64,000 bases of DNA from positions 1 through 64,000 of the forward strand of contig VXMF01000030.1 in the NCBI GenBank assembly GCA_009841225.1, in the 5' to 3' direction. The DNA comes from Terriglobia bacterium. Lineage in GTDB: Bacteria; Acidobacteriota; Terriglobia; Bryobacterales; UBA6623. The notes beneath the pieces are model-generated. The model was not told the origin of the DNA, ran no database searches, and was given only the letters and a program-made list of their open reading frames with translations. How positions within the stretch are numbered: the stretch's first letter is position 1; each line of letters begins with the position of its first letter. Positions 51,820-64,000 of the stretch are shown piece by piece. Position numbers and translations under genes: made by a program.

Positions 51820-54800
51820 GTGCAGATCACGCGGATAGCGATTCGGCGCCCGGTCACGGTCTTCATGGCCGTCACGGCTGTGCTTCTGTTCGGCTATGTG
51901 TCTCTGGACCGGCTAGCGCTCAACCTCCTGCCGGAAATCTCCTATCCGTCGCTGACCATCCAGACCGACTACGAAGACGCCGCACCCGAAGAGATCGAGG
52001 CGCTGCTCACTCGCCCGGTCGAAGAGGCCGTGGGCGTGGTCGGGGGCCTCAATCGCATCAGCTCAATCTCCCGCCCGGGACAGTCCGAAGTGGTCCTGGA
52101 ATTCAACTGGGACACCGACATGGACATCGCGGGCGTGGACGTGCGCGAGAAGCTCGACCTGATCGAGTTCCCGCAGGACTCCGAGCGCCCGGTGATCCTG
52201 CGATTCGATCCCGCGAACGACCCTATCCTGCGCATCCAGGTCCACGGTGGCCTGACTCTCGCCCGTCTGCGCGACGTAGCGGACCGCGAGTTCTCCAAAC
52301 GCCTCGAAGCGGTCGAAGGGGTCGCCGCAGTGAAAGTGGTCGGCGGCCGCGAAGAGCAGATCCGCGTCGAAATCGACGAGCGGAAGGTGGCCGAGCTGGG
52401 CCTGTCAATAACGCAAGTGACCGACATCTTGCGGCAAGAGAACCTTAACCAAGCCAGCGGCAGCCTGTACGACCTGGACATGAACTACATGGTCCGCATG
52501 GTCAACGAGTTCCGCTCGGTTGACGACGTGCGCGGGATCGTGGTCTCTGACGACGAGGGACGCAAGATCCTGATGCGTGACGTCGCGCACGTCTGGCGCG
52601 GTTCGAAGGAACGCGAAATCATCGCGCGCTACAACGGCAGCGAGAGCGTCGAGATGGCCGTGTATAAGGAGGGCGATGCCAACACGGTGACCGTCTCGCG
52701 CGCGGTCATGGATCTGCTCGAGAGGATGAGCAAGGAACCGACGTTCCCGCAGGGCGTGCAGACCTCGGCAGTCTTCGACCAGTCGCGCTTCATCACCCAG
52801 AGCGTTGACAACGTCCTCTGGGCCGCCTTGGTCGGCGGCGCGCTGGCGACCCTCGTCCTGTTCCTCTTCCTCCGCGACGGCCGCAGCACCGCCATCATTG
52901 CCGCGTCGATACCGATCTCGGTCATGGCGACGTTCGCGGCGATGTACCAGTCCGGCATCACGCTCAACATCATGTCGCTGGGAGGCGTCGCCCTAGGCGT
53001 CGGCATGCTGGTGGACAACTCGATCGTTGTGCTCGAGGCAGTGCATCGTCACCGCGAGCCAGGCAAGCCGCTGGCGGAGATCGTCTACAACGGCACCAAG
53101 GAAGTCGCGATGCCGGTCACGGCCTCGACGCTAACGACGGTGGCGGTCTTCCTCCCGCTCGTCTTCGTCGAAGGCATCGCAGGCCAGCTGTTCCGCGACC
53201 AAGCGCTCACCATCACGTTCTCGCTACTGGCGTCCCTAGGGATCGCGCTGACTGTGATCCCGATGCTGCTGTCGGCCCGCTTCCGAAGCGCGAGCGAGCT
53301 AGGCGTTCCAGACGCGCCGGCGAAGCGCTCCGCGCGGCCTACCAACCGCTTCGCCGCTTTGGGGGCCGACGCCCTGACCTTCGTCACTGTCGACGCCCCG
53401 CAGGTGATCGCCAGCGACTTCCGGGCGGCGCTGCGTTCCACGTCTGCCTGGGCGTTGCGCTGGGCCGGGCCGCCGCTGTCGACGTTTGACCGAGGAATCG
53501 CCGTGCTGGAGGCACGCTACGAGAAGCTCTTGGAGTCGTCGCTCAACGCCAAGCGGGCCGTCCTAGGCGGCGTGCTAGGCGCAGTGCTGCTAGCCGGGAT
53601 CACCCTCCAGTTCTTGGGCGGAGAGCTGATCCCGCCGCTTTCGCAAGGCGAGTTCTCATTCGAGGTCGAGTTGCCCGAGGGGCGCCCGCTGGAGGCCACC
53701 GACGCTGCCATGCGGAAGATCGAGAGTGAGGCCCAAGCCATCCCCGGCGTCGCGGCCGTCTTCTCCTCCGTGGGTGGCAGCCAAGAGAACCAGTTCGCGA
53801 GCGGCGACTTGGAAGAGCATGTCGGCACGCTGCACGTCGTGCTCGCGGACCGCGAGGACGACGCCCTCGAGGATCAGGTAGTTCGCCAGATCCGCTCGCT
53901 GATTGTGGAGGTTCCCGAGGCTGAGCCGACTTTCCAGCGCCCCACCCTGTTCAGTTTCAAGACACCGGTAGAGGTGGAGGTCTTCGCCTACGAGATCGAA
54001 GACCAGCGCGTCGCAGCCGGCCTGATCGCCGACCGCATGGCCCGTATCGATGGGCTGCGTGACATTGAGACCACCGCCCGCTTGGGAAGCCCGGAGATCC
54101 AGATCCGTTTTGACCGGCGTCGCCTGAAGCGCCTCGGCCTGCGAGAGGAGCAGGTCTCTAACGTGCTGCGAAACAAGATCCGCGGAGACGTAGCTTCGCG
54201 CTATCGCGAGGGCGACCGTCAGATCGACATCTTGGTGCGGGTCGACGAGCCCGATCGCAATGCAATCTCTGACATCGAGAGCATGGTCATCAACAGCTCT
54301 CCCCGACGGTCGCCAAATTCGTCTGGCCGCGTCTCGGAGAACGACGACGCTCCGGTGCAGGACTCCGTCCAAGGAGAAAGCGAGCCGCGCAGGAATGGAG
54401 AGCCTTCACCCAACCAGCGGGCAAGGACACCGTTCGTTCCGATCCGGCTAGGCCAGGTAGCCGAGGTCGAGGTCCGGCGCGGCCCGGCGGAGATCCGCCG
54501 CATCCGCTCGCAACGGGCCGCCGTCGTGAGCGCCAATCTGAGCGGACGCGACCTAAGCAGCGCATCTGCCGAGATCCGAGACATGCTGGCCGAACTGCGC
54601 CCGGTACTGCCCGTGGGGGCGACAGCCAGCATCGGCGGGCAAAACCAAGAGCTCGAGGTCTCATTCCGGAGCCTCGCATTTGCCTTGGCGCTGGCCGTGT
54701 TCCTCGTCTATCTCGTGATGGCGTCGCAGTTCGAGTCGCTGCTGCACCCGTTCATCATCCTGCTAACCGTCCCGCTGGGCTTGGTCGGCGTTGTGTTCAC

Positions 54801-55236
54801 CCTCGCGCTGACGGGCGTGGCGCTAAGCGTGGTGGTGCTGTTGGGCGCGGTCGTGCTGGCCGGCATCGCCGTCAACAACGGCATCGTGCTGCTCGACTAC
54901 ACGAACCGTCTGCGCGCCCATGGCATGTCGAAGCGCGACGCGCTGCTGTGCGCCGGGAGTATTCGCCTGCGTCCAATCCTGATGACATCCCTAACCACGC
55001 TGCTGGGGCTGCTCCCGCTGGTCTTCGGGTGGGGCGAGGGGGACGAGGTGCGCATGCCCATGGCGGTTGCGGTGATGGGCGGCCTGCTCACATCGACGCC
55101 GTTCACTCTGTTTGTGATCCCGGTCGTCTACGAACTGGTTGATCGCAAGCGGTTCGCGCCCGTGCGAGACGATGGCAGGGACGAGCCCGCGGACGGCCGG
55201 GTCAGGCCCAGTCCAAGCCCCCTGCCCCAGTCCTGA
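51820..55236 (+). CDS. RND efflux pump subunit 1
   Basis: A 1138-aa RND permease. It starts with GTG and reads MQITRIAIRRPVTVFMAVTA, followed by two rounds of large periplasmic loops and helix bundles. The TM4 motif is GMLVDNSIVVLEA: Asp-Asn where AcrB has the Asp-Asp proton relay pair. Two features are unusual. About 70 extra residues lie after TM6 (SARPTNRFAALGADAL...). A 45-residue Ser/Arg-rich, probably disordered insert lies in the second periplasmic loop (near residues 825-870, SPRRSPNSSGRVSENDD...). The ATG of the next gene begins 1 nt after its TGA. Confidence 0.95.
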   Translation: MQITRIAIRRPVTVFMAVTAVLLFGYVSLDRLALNLLPEISYPSLTIQTDYEDAAPEEIEALLTRPVEEAVGVVGGLNRISSISRPGQSEVVLEFNWDTDMDIAGVDVREKLDLIEFPQDSERPVILRFDPANDPILRIQVHGGLTLARLRDVADREFSKRLEAVEGVAAVKVVGGREEQIRVEIDERKVAELGLSITQVTDILRQENLNQASGSLYDLDMNYMVRMVNEFRSVDDVRGIVVSDDEGRKILMRDVAHVWRGSKEREIIARYNGSESVEMAVYKEGDANTVTVSRAVMDLLERMSKEPTFPQGVQTSAVFDQSRFITQSVDNVLWAALVGGALATLVLFLFLRDGRSTAIIAASIPISVMATFAAMYQSGITLNIMSLGGVALGVGMLVDNSIVVLEAVHRHREPGKPLAEIVYNGTKEVAMPVTASTLTTVAVFLPLVFVEGIAGQLFRDQALTITFSLLASLGIALTVIPMLLSARFRSASELGVPDAPAKRSARPTNRFAALGADALTFVTVDAPQVIASDFRAALRSTSAWALRWAGPPLSTFDRGIAVLEARYEKLLESSLNAKRAVLGGVLGAVLLAGITLQFLGGELIPPLSQGEFSFEVELPEGRPLEATDAAMRKIESEAQAIPGVAAVFSSVGGSQENQFASGDLEEHVGTLHVVLADREDDALEDQVVRQIRSLIVEVPEAEPTFQRPTLFSFKTPVEVEVFAYEIEDQRVAAGLIADRMARIDGLRDIETTARLGSPEIQIRFDRRRLKRLGLREEQVSNVLRNKIRGDVASRYREGDRQIDILVRVDEPDRNAISDIESMVINSSPRRSPNSSGRVSENDDAPVQDSVQGESEPRRNGEPSPNQRARTPFVPIRLGQVAEVEVRRGPAEIRRIRSQRAAVVSANLSGRDLSSASAEIRDMLAELRPVLPVGATASIGGQNQELEVSFRSLAFALALAVFLVYLVMASQFESLLHPFIILLTVPLGLVGVVFTLALTGVALSVVVLLGAVVLAGIAVNNGIVLLDYTNRLRAHGMSKRDALLCAGSIRLRPILMTSLTTLLGLLPLVFGWGEGDEVRMPMAVAVMGGLLTSTPFTLFVIPVVYELVDRKRFAPVRDDGRDEPADGRVRPSPSPLPQS

Positions 55237-55237
55237 C

Positions 55238-58426
<3,189 letters not shown>

Positions 58427-58462
58427 CCCTCTCGCCGCGGGGAACCGAGCCCCGAGCCCAGC

Positions 58463-60031
58463 TCAGAAGTAGAGCTGAATCGTGCGCCCGTCAAGCTCGT
58501 CGATGGTCGAGCGCCGACTCGTCCACAGCGGCTCCGCAAGTTGCGCGTTCCACTCGGCGAGTTCCGCTTCCAGGCGCGCGACGATATCGGGATGGGCATC
58601 GGCCAGATTCTCCCGCTCTCCTACGTCGACCGAGAGATCGTACAGCACCGTCAGCTGGCCGTGTGGCGAGACCGGCGGATAGTCGACCTCCGGCAGCAGC
58701 CTTCCGCCAGGAAAATCCTCCTGCTTGAGGTCAGTCAGGTCCACCTTCCACAGCTTCCACTTGCCCCAACGCACCGACATGTTGGGGGCCGACCTCCAGA
58801 ACAGGAACTCGTGCGGCGCGCCCTCGGCCTCACCGCGCAAGTACGGCAATAGGTTCACGCTGTCAGGGTTCTCGGCCTGGCCCGGGCCCATGCCTGCCGC
58901 CGCCGCGAAGGTGGCATACAGGTCTAGCGAGATTGCCGGCTGCTCGTAGACCGCTCCGGGCGGCAGCCCGGCGGGCCACTTCACGATGAACGGCACGCGT
59001 ACGCCGCCCTCCAAGTGGTAACGCTTCGCTCCGCTGAGCGGCGCGTTGGTACAGATGACGTCCTGTGCGTAGTTGATGCAGCCGTTGTCAGAGAGGAACA
59101 CCATCAGCGTGTCTTGCTCAAGATCATGCTTCCTGAGGGTCGCGACGATATCGCCAACCATGTCGTCCACCGACGCCACCATCGCGGCGAAGATCCGCGC
59201 GCCCTCGCCCTCGATGTGCGGGAACCGGCTGACATACTCCTCGGTCGCTTGAATCGGCGTGTGCGGAGCGTTCGGCGTCACCATCAGGAAGAACCGCTCG
59301 TCCGCGTGACGCTCGATAAAGTCAACTGCCCGCTCTGCGAAGACGTCGGTCAAGTACTCCTCCACCTTGACGACCTCGAATCCGTCCAAGATCTCGCGGG
59401 CGTTGTGCGCGCTCGTGCGGTCCCCGGAAATCTCCCCGGGCCAAGAATGCACTCCTTCCTTGGCCGAGTCGATGTAGCTCGTGCCGCCCCCTAGAATTCC
59501 GAAGAACTCGTCGAAGCCCCGATTGATCGGGTGGTACTGCTCCAGCGCGCCCAAGTGCCACTTGCCCACCAAGCCGGTGGAATATCCGGCACCACGCATG
59601 AGATCGCCGAGCGTCGATTGGTCCAATGGCAGCCCGAGCTCGGCGTCGGGGCCGCGAGCGTAGTTGGCAGTCGGGTTGTATTCGTAGCCGAACCGGCTCT
59701 GCACGCGACCCGTGAACAGGCCCGCCCTCGTAGGGCTGCACACCGCGGCGGAGACATAGCCGTCCGTCAGGCGCACGCCCATCTCGGCCAGTTCGTCGAT
59801 GTGCGGCGTCTGGATGGTCTCGGAGCCGTTGGCGCTGATGTCGCCGTAGCCTAGGTCGTCCGCCACAACCACGATCACGTTGGGCGGCGGCGGGCCTTCG
59901 GCCGCTGGCTGACAAGCGGCCGCTGCTGCGAGCAGTGCGCCGACAGCGCACACGGCGCCCAGCGCTGCGATTCCGGAGCGGCTGCGCGGCCGACAGCGAA
60001 CCAAGCCCGAAGAATCCCCTAGCACTGTCAT
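58463..60031 (-). CDS. Lipoprotein Cys-type sulfatase 3 (arylsulfatase-like)
   Basis: A 522-aa sulfatase. The lipoprotein signal ends GALLAAAAAC. The first metal site is NVIVVVADDLGYGDISANGS, the activation motif AVCSPTRAGLFTGRVQSRFG (Cys to formylglycine), then GKWHLGALEQYHPINRGFDE and MVFLSDNGC. This is the arylsulfatase A/N-acetylgalactosamine-sulfatase type. ATG 60031 is fixed by GGAGGAATTGAG just before it and the proper signal peptide; the longer frame to 60163 is not supported. It is divergent from sulfatase 4, with 90 nt between starts, suggesting shared control. Confidence 0.93.
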   Translation of the reverse strand: MTVLGDSSGLVRCRPRSRSGIAALGAVCAVGALLAAAAACQPAAEGPPPPNVIVVVADDLGYGDISANGSETIQTPHIDELAEMGVRLTDGYVSAAVCSPTRAGLFTGRVQSRFGYEYNPTANYARGPDAELGLPLDQSTLGDLMRGAGYSTGLVGKWHLGALEQYHPINRGFDEFFGILGGGTSYIDSAKEGVHSWPGEISGDRTSAHNAREILDGFEVVKVEEYLTDVFAERAVDFIERHADERFFLMVTPNAPHTPIQATEEYVSRFPHIEGEGARIFAAMVASVDDMVGDIVATLRKHDLEQDTLMVFLSDNGCINYAQDVICTNAPLSGAKRYHLEGGVRVPFIVKWPAGLPPGAVYEQPAISLDLYATFAAAAGMGPGQAENPDSVNLLPYLRGEAEGAPHEFLFWRSAPNMSVRWGKWKLWKVDLTDLKQEDFPGGRLLPEVDYPPVSPHGQLTVLYDLSVDVGERENLADAHPDIVARLEAELAEWNAQLAEPLWTSRRSTIDELDGRTIQLYF

Positions 60032-60121
60032 CTCAATTCCTCCGTGCCCTCGCCGGATGGCGACCACACTGGCCGGCCATGCCCGCCCAGCTTGGCTGGG
60101 CCGTCCGATATCATAGCTGCG

Positions 60122-61681
60122 ATGCAACGGCCCCTCGTCTCGTCGTTCCCTACTCGCCTCCATCGCTTCCCACCGGGCCAGTCTTCGCGGCAGCCCACAG
60201 CGGGCGCGGCGTGGATTCTCGCAGCCGCCCTGTGCTGCGGCTTACTGCTGCCGCAGTCGGCGCGGGCGCAGGCCGAGTATTTCCCGCCAGATCCCGGCAT
60301 CAAGATGGACGACTTTCCGAATATCGTGCTCATCACGGGCGACCACCTCCGCTGGGACCACGTGGCAGCCAACGGGAACGACGCGATCCTGACGCCTCAC
60401 ATGGATCGCTTGGCGCGAGAGGGCGTCACGTTTCGGACGCACTTCACTGTTGGCGTTGCCTGCGCCCCCAACCGCGCCTCGCTGATGACGGGGAGGTATC
60501 CGCACTCCCACGGCGTGATCAGCAACGGCATCAAGATGCCGCAGGACGAGGTGACGCTCACGCACGTGCTGCGCGAAGCGGGATATTACACCGGCCAGAT
60601 GGGCAAGTTGCACTTCTTGCCCCACAAGGACCGCGACCACCGGGAGCCGCACCCGCCCTACGGCTTCCACCAGATGCGGCTATCGGACGAGCCCGGCTGC
60701 TACGACGATGACTACGGCCGGTGGCTCTGGGCCCAAGGCAAGGACGTGCGCGAGAAGGCGCGCGTCACCATGCCGGGCGATCGACTCCAATTCGAGCACT
60801 ATGTCTTCGAAGGCGAAGACAGCACGACCCACGCCTCGTGGGTGGCCACGGAAACTCTCACGTTCATCGACGACACGCTCAAGCGGCACCCGGGGCGGCC
60901 GTTCTTCGTGCACGCAGGGTTCTACGCGCCGCATCCCCCGTTGAACCCCCCGGCGTCGGCGCTCGCTCTGTACGAGGGTCGCGAGCTTCCCCCGCGCCGC
61001 TATTCGGCGGACGAGGTCTCGCTGTTGCCGCAGAACCTGGCGCGTTCCATGACAGCGCTGCTGGAAACGCCCGAAGACACTTGGGACTCGTATCGCAAGT
61101 ACTTCTATGCAATGGTGTCGCACCTCGACGAAAACATCGGTCGCATCATTGACGCTGTCGAGCAGGCCGGGATCGCCGACCGCACGCTGTTCGTCCTCAC
61201 CAGCGACCACGGGGACTACCTCGGAGACCACAACCTCTACAACAAGAGCGCTCGCCCCTACGACGGCGCGCTAAGGATTCCGCTCATCTTTCGCGGGCCA
61301 GGCGTCCCTGCCGACGTAGTGTCTGATGAGCTTGTGGAGATCGTTGACGTGATGCCGACACTGCTTGAAATGCTCGACCTCAAGCTGCCCAAGGGCAACC
61401 AAGGCATGTCGCTAATGCCAGTCATGCAGGGCGGGCCCGGACGGGAACTGATCTACATGCAGGCGATGTCGAATCGCATGGTCCGCACGCAGTCCGCCAA
61501 GTACTGGATCGACGCCGACGGCGAAGAGGTGCTGTTCGACTACTCCACGGACCCGCACGAGCTGCGCAACGTGGCACAGTCGCCGCAACATGCGAGCCTG
61601 CTCAACACGCTTCGTGTCCAGCTCATCCGCAAGGCTATCAGCGCTCGCGACCCGCTCCCAGAGAGGATTAGACCGTACTAG
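60122..61681 (+). CDS. Secreted Cys-type sulfatase 4
   Basis: A 519-aa sulfatase with a signal peptide (AAWILAAALCCGLLLPQSAR, cut near ARAQ). The first metal site is NIVLITGDHLRWDHVAANGN, with Gly-Asp-His instead of the usual Asp-Asp, and the activation motif is ACAPNRASLMTGRYPHSHG (CxPxR with Asn at the fourth place). Further on are GQMGKLHFLPHKD and VLTSDHGDYLGDHNLYNKS. It belongs to a choline-sulfatase/phosphonate-hydrolase-like branch, so a phosphoester or phosphonate substrate is possible. TATCAT ends 7 nt before ATG 60122. The M81 peptidase-like gene follows on the same strand. Confidence 0.9.
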   Translation: MQRPLVSSFPTRLHRFPPGQSSRQPTAGAAWILAAALCCGLLLPQSARAQAEYFPPDPGIKMDDFPNIVLITGDHLRWDHVAANGNDAILTPHMDRLAREGVTFRTHFTVGVACAPNRASLMTGRYPHSHGVISNGIKMPQDEVTLTHVLREAGYYTGQMGKLHFLPHKDRDHREPHPPYGFHQMRLSDEPGCYDDDYGRWLWAQGKDVREKARVTMPGDRLQFEHYVFEGEDSTTHASWVATETLTFIDDTLKRHPGRPFFVHAGFYAPHPPLNPPASALALYEGRELPPRRYSADEVSLLPQNLARSMTALLETPEDTWDSYRKYFYAMVSHLDENIGRIIDAVEQAGIADRTLFVLTSDHGDYLGDHNLYNKSARPYDGALRIPLIFRGPGVPADVVSDELVEIVDVMPTLLEMLDLKLPKGNQGMSLMPVMQGGPGRELIYMQAMSNRMVRTQSAKYWIDADGEEVLFDYSTDPHELRNVAQSPQHASLLNTLRVQLIRKAISARDPLPERIRPY

Positions 61682-61806
61682 TCGGTCTACCCTTACGGGT
61701 GGCGTCTGGCGTCGACGGTACGGGCATGGTAGAGGAATACTGGCGAATCGTAGCTAAGGCGTCGCTCGTATTGGCCGCAGCTACCGTTTCGATTACTGGC
61801 CAAACC

Positions 61807-63294
61807 ATGGAACCACGCATTGCCGTCGGAGGAATTCTGCACGAATCCAACACCTTTTCGTCCGACCTCACGGATCTCGATGACTTTCGCGGGAGGTCGC
61901 TTCGTCGAGGACCCGAGATCCGGGACGAGTACGCTGCTTCGCAGCACGAGATCGGCGGCTACATCGAAGGAGCCCAGGCCCATGGTTTGGACTTGGTGTT
62001 CACCGTCGTCGGAAACGCAACCCCAGCTGGACCGGTCACCGATCGCGCCTTCGACACGTTGACATCCGAGCTCATCGAGCGGCTTCGGCGGGCGGGGCCT
62101 CTTGACGGGCTCCTGCTGGCGTTGCACGGAGCGATGGTCGTCGAGAGCCATCCCGATGGGGATGCGGAAGTGTTGCGCCGCTTGCGTCTGGCACTCGGCG
62201 ATGACCTGCCGATAGTCGTGACCCACGATGCCCACGCTAACGTTGCGCCTTTGGAGATCGAGCTATCGACGGCGTTAGTGCTGTACAAGGAGATTCCTCA
62301 TGTGGACCAGCGCGAGCGAGGCATGCACGCAGCGGAGATCATGGCGAAGATCGTCAACGAAGGCGTCCGGCCAGCGCAGGCGATCGAAAAGCCGCCACTT
62401 CTCTACAACATCCTGTTCCATAACACCAACCGCGAGCCGATGCTTCCTCTCGTGCAGGAGGCGCGGCGTCTCGAGAAGGAAAATCCTAAGATCCTAGGGG
62501 TCAGCGTCCCGGTGGGCTACCAGTACTCGGACGTTCCCCACATGGGCCCGAGTGTCGTCGTCGTCACTGACGCAGATCCCGAGTTGGCACAGGCGGAAGC
62601 AAAGAGACTGGCTGACATGATGTGGGAGCACCGGAAGGTGATGCAGTTGAACCTGCCCGATGCTGCCGAGGCCGTCGAGAAAGCGCTCTCCGAGCCCAAC
62701 ACGCCCGTGGTCCTCGTGGAAATGGGCGACAACATCGGGGGCGGGTCGGCCGGCGACAGCACTGCGATCCTCGAGGAACTCGTCAACCAAGGCGCGCGCG
62801 GATACGTGTCCGCGATGTTCGATCCCGACGCGGTTCGGCATGCGGTGGAGGTAGGGATCGGGGGGGATTTCGACCTAATGGTCGGAGGCAAGAGCGACGA
62901 CCTTCACGGGTCTCCGGTTCGGATAAGGGGCCAAGTCAAGCTCATTTACGACGGGCAGTACGTCGAGACTGCGATTCGCCACGGGGGGCGCCGCTATCTC
63001 GATCAGGGCATCACCGCCGTGATCCATGCGGAGGGTTCCACCCCGGATCTGCCGAACGTTGTGCTGGTCAACAGCAAGAGGCATACTCCCTTTAGCTTGG
63101 GCCAGCTCACCAGCGCTGGAATCGTACCGGAGCGCCAGAAGATCCTGGTGGTCAAGGCCGCAGTTGCGTTCCGAGCCGCCTACGAGCCGATTGCCGGCAC
63201 GATCATCGAGGTCGACACGCCCGGGCTCACGGCCGTGAATCCGAATCGCTTCAACTACGAGCGAGTCCGGCCGGATCTATTCGGACTCCGCTAG
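61807..63294 (+). CDS. M81-family metallopeptidase (MlrC/microcystinase C-like)
   Basis: A 495-aa protein from MEPRIAVGGILHESNTFSSD. The family pattern is complete: LLLALHGAMVVE, VVTHDAHANV (metal His and Asp), YKEIPHVDQRERG, then LVEMGDNIGGGSAGDSTAIL and VNSKRHTPFSLGQL. Relatives include MlrC, which cleaves linearised microcystin, but most members are uncharacterised amidase-like enzymes. In-frame starts at 61726 or 61699 would add a hydrophobic leader (KASLVLAAATVSITG), so export is possible. It follows sulfatase 4 and may act on the same substrate class. Confidence 0.9.
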   Translation: MEPRIAVGGILHESNTFSSDLTDLDDFRGRSLRRGPEIRDEYAASQHEIGGYIEGAQAHGLDLVFTVVGNATPAGPVTDRAFDTLTSELIERLRRAGPLDGLLLALHGAMVVESHPDGDAEVLRRLRLALGDDLPIVVTHDAHANVAPLEIELSTALVLYKEIPHVDQRERGMHAAEIMAKIVNEGVRPAQAIEKPPLLYNILFHNTNREPMLPLVQEARRLEKENPKILGVSVPVGYQYSDVPHMGPSVVVVTDADPELAQAEAKRLADMMWEHRKVMQLNLPDAAEAVEKALSEPNTPVVLVEMGDNIGGGSAGDSTAILEELVNQGARGYVSAMFDPDAVRHAVEVGIGGDFDLMVGGKSDDLHGSPVRIRGQVKLIYDGQYVETAIRHGGRRYLDQGITAVIHAEGSTPDLPNVVLVNSKRHTPFSLGQLTSAGIVPERQKILVVKAAVAFRAAYEPIAGTIIEVDTPGLTAVNPNRFNYERVRPDLFGLR

Positions 63295-63500
63295 CAATTC
63301 CGATCTCGGGCTAGCGGCTCTGCCTCCAGCAGCGCAGTTGAATCAAAGCAGCACAGCGGGTGGTACGGGTCGAACCCTCCGTTTGGGTCGCGCGGAGCCT
63401 CAAGATTCGGGCTGAGAAAGAGGCCAGTGGGTCCTCGGTGCGGGAACGCATCCAAACGTTCAAGCGGCGTCTGAAGCGGGGCTACGCCGATCCGTACTAT

Positions 63501-63833
63501 CTATTCAAACAGGGTGGCGAGCCGAGCAATCACCTCGTCCACGATGTTCTCAGGGGCGGTGTCAACACACCTCCCATTGCGAGCGTCGAGATCGAGCGCA
63601 CGAGGTTGGTCGCAACGGACGACACCCTTCGTTCGGATACCCGCCTCATCGAGCGATACTGCGAATCCATGCTGGCGCGCGAAGCGACCGCCTGTGGTGA
63701 TCGGCAGAACGATCGGAGTTCCAGTCAGTTCGTTGAAGGCACGAGGGGAAACGATCAAGACCGGACGAGTGCCCTGCTGTTCATGGCCGGACGTAGGGTC
63801 GAGGCCGACGAGCCAGATGTCGCCTCGCTTCAC
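63501..63833 (-). CDS. mazF: MazF/PemK-family toxin (mRNA interferase)
   Basis: A 110-aa toxin: MKRGDIWLVGLDPTSGHEQQ, GTRPVLIVSPRAFNELTGTP, IVLPITTGG and KGVVRCDQPRALDLDAR are standard MazF landmarks (the Arg of GTRPV and the Thr of PITT are in the active site). It cleaves mRNA at short sequences. The GTG start shares one base with the stop of the upstream antitoxin gene (TAGTG at 63835-63831), so toxin translation depends on the antitoxin. Bases 63295-63500 after it show no gene. Confidence 0.95.
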   Translation of the reverse strand: MKRGDIWLVGLDPTSGHEQQGTRPVLIVSPRAFNELTGTPIVLPITTGGRFARQHGFAVSLDEAGIRTKGVVRCDQPRALDLDARNGRCVDTAPENIVDEVIARLATLFE

Positions 63834-64000
63834 TATAGAAGCTCTCTGCCGACCGGCTTAGCCTCAAGCCAGGCGCGATCTTCGGCAGAAGGAGTCCCGA
63901 CCTCCCCGCACTGTGCCAGAAGCTCGTCTAGTGTGTACTTCGGTCGCTTTCTGGGCTTCACAATCATGCGACCGCTCTCCACGCCAATGTCCACTTTGGC
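63833..64000 (-). CDS. mazE: MazE-like antitoxin, partial (N-terminus outside window)
   Basis: The last 55 codons are in the window: VDIGVESGRMIVKPRKRPKY then TLDELLAQCGEVG and EDRAWLEAKPVGRELL. The start matches the end of an AbrB/MazE swapped-hairpin domain ('V.V..G.I.I.P.R.'), and the rest is the flexible toxin-binding tail. The stop overlaps the toxin start. Confidence 0.9.
   Translation of the reverse strand, partial: AKVDIGVESGRMIVKPRKRPKYTLDELLAQCGEVGTPSAEDRAWLEAKPVGRELL

Noticed and set aside
58427..58462. Bidirectional terminator between RND pump 2 and sulfatase 3
   Set aside because: The only hairpin has a 5-bp stem and no T-tract on either strand, so support is too weak for a feature.
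60032..60163. N-terminal extension of sulfatase 3
   Set aside because: It would put 44 residues before a normal lipoprotein signal and ignore a strong ribosome binding site at the ATG of 60031.

Overview
The window is a high-GC bacterial chromosome segment. The best taxonomic hint is the large Oar-like TonB-dependent receptor (N-terminal carboxypeptidase-regulatory-like domain, about 1080 aa) together with several secreted Cys-type sulfatases, an ImuC/DnaE2-type polymerase and few Shine-Dalgarno sequences. This fits Acidobacteriota or a related soil or sponge-associated lineage, but that is inference; no rRNA gene is present.

Layout. 0-4.4 kb: three tandem LysR-type regulator paralogues, with relics of an OmpR-type response regulator between the first two. 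4.4-34 kb: an accessory, defence-rich region with many decayed genes. It holds a SieB-like membrane protein divergent from a 1362-aa NACHT-type NTPase ending in a PD-(D/E)XK domain; a dnaE2 gene broken by one in-frame TAG; an unrecognised two-gene membrane module; an AspBHI-like modification-dependent restriction enzyme; and one long operon of ribbon-helix-helix regulator, cytosine-5 methyltransferase, decayed vsr, MORC/MutL-like GHKL ATPase, Z1 helicase-like protein, PD-(D/E)XK protein and AIPR protein. Behind it lie IS630 and IS3 relics, a zinc-ribbon/membrane gene pair, a frameshifted HhH-glycosylase-like gene and a CBS-HEPN protein. The region ends at tRNA-Arg(CCT), whose 3' end and about 190 bp of flank recur 4.4 kb away, as expected of stacked islands at a tRNA attachment site.

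34-64 kb is mostly intact housekeeping and catabolic sequence: four sulfatases, a dienelactone hydrolase, a MaoC-like dehydratase, the TonB-dependent receptor, ribosomal proteins L21 and L27, two glycosyltransferases, a membrane-anchored MutS-family ATPase, a SRAP protein, an RND efflux operon (fusion protein plus two different pumps), an M81/MlrC-like metallopeptidase and a MazEF pair cut by the window end.

How it works together: the receptor and sulfatases suggest uptake and desulfation of sulfated polymers. The 16.7-28.3 kb cluster looks like a methylation-linked anti-phage system with an autoregulated controller. Several genes without a ribosome binding site have a TANNNT box 6-10 nt before the start codon, suggesting leaderless transcripts.
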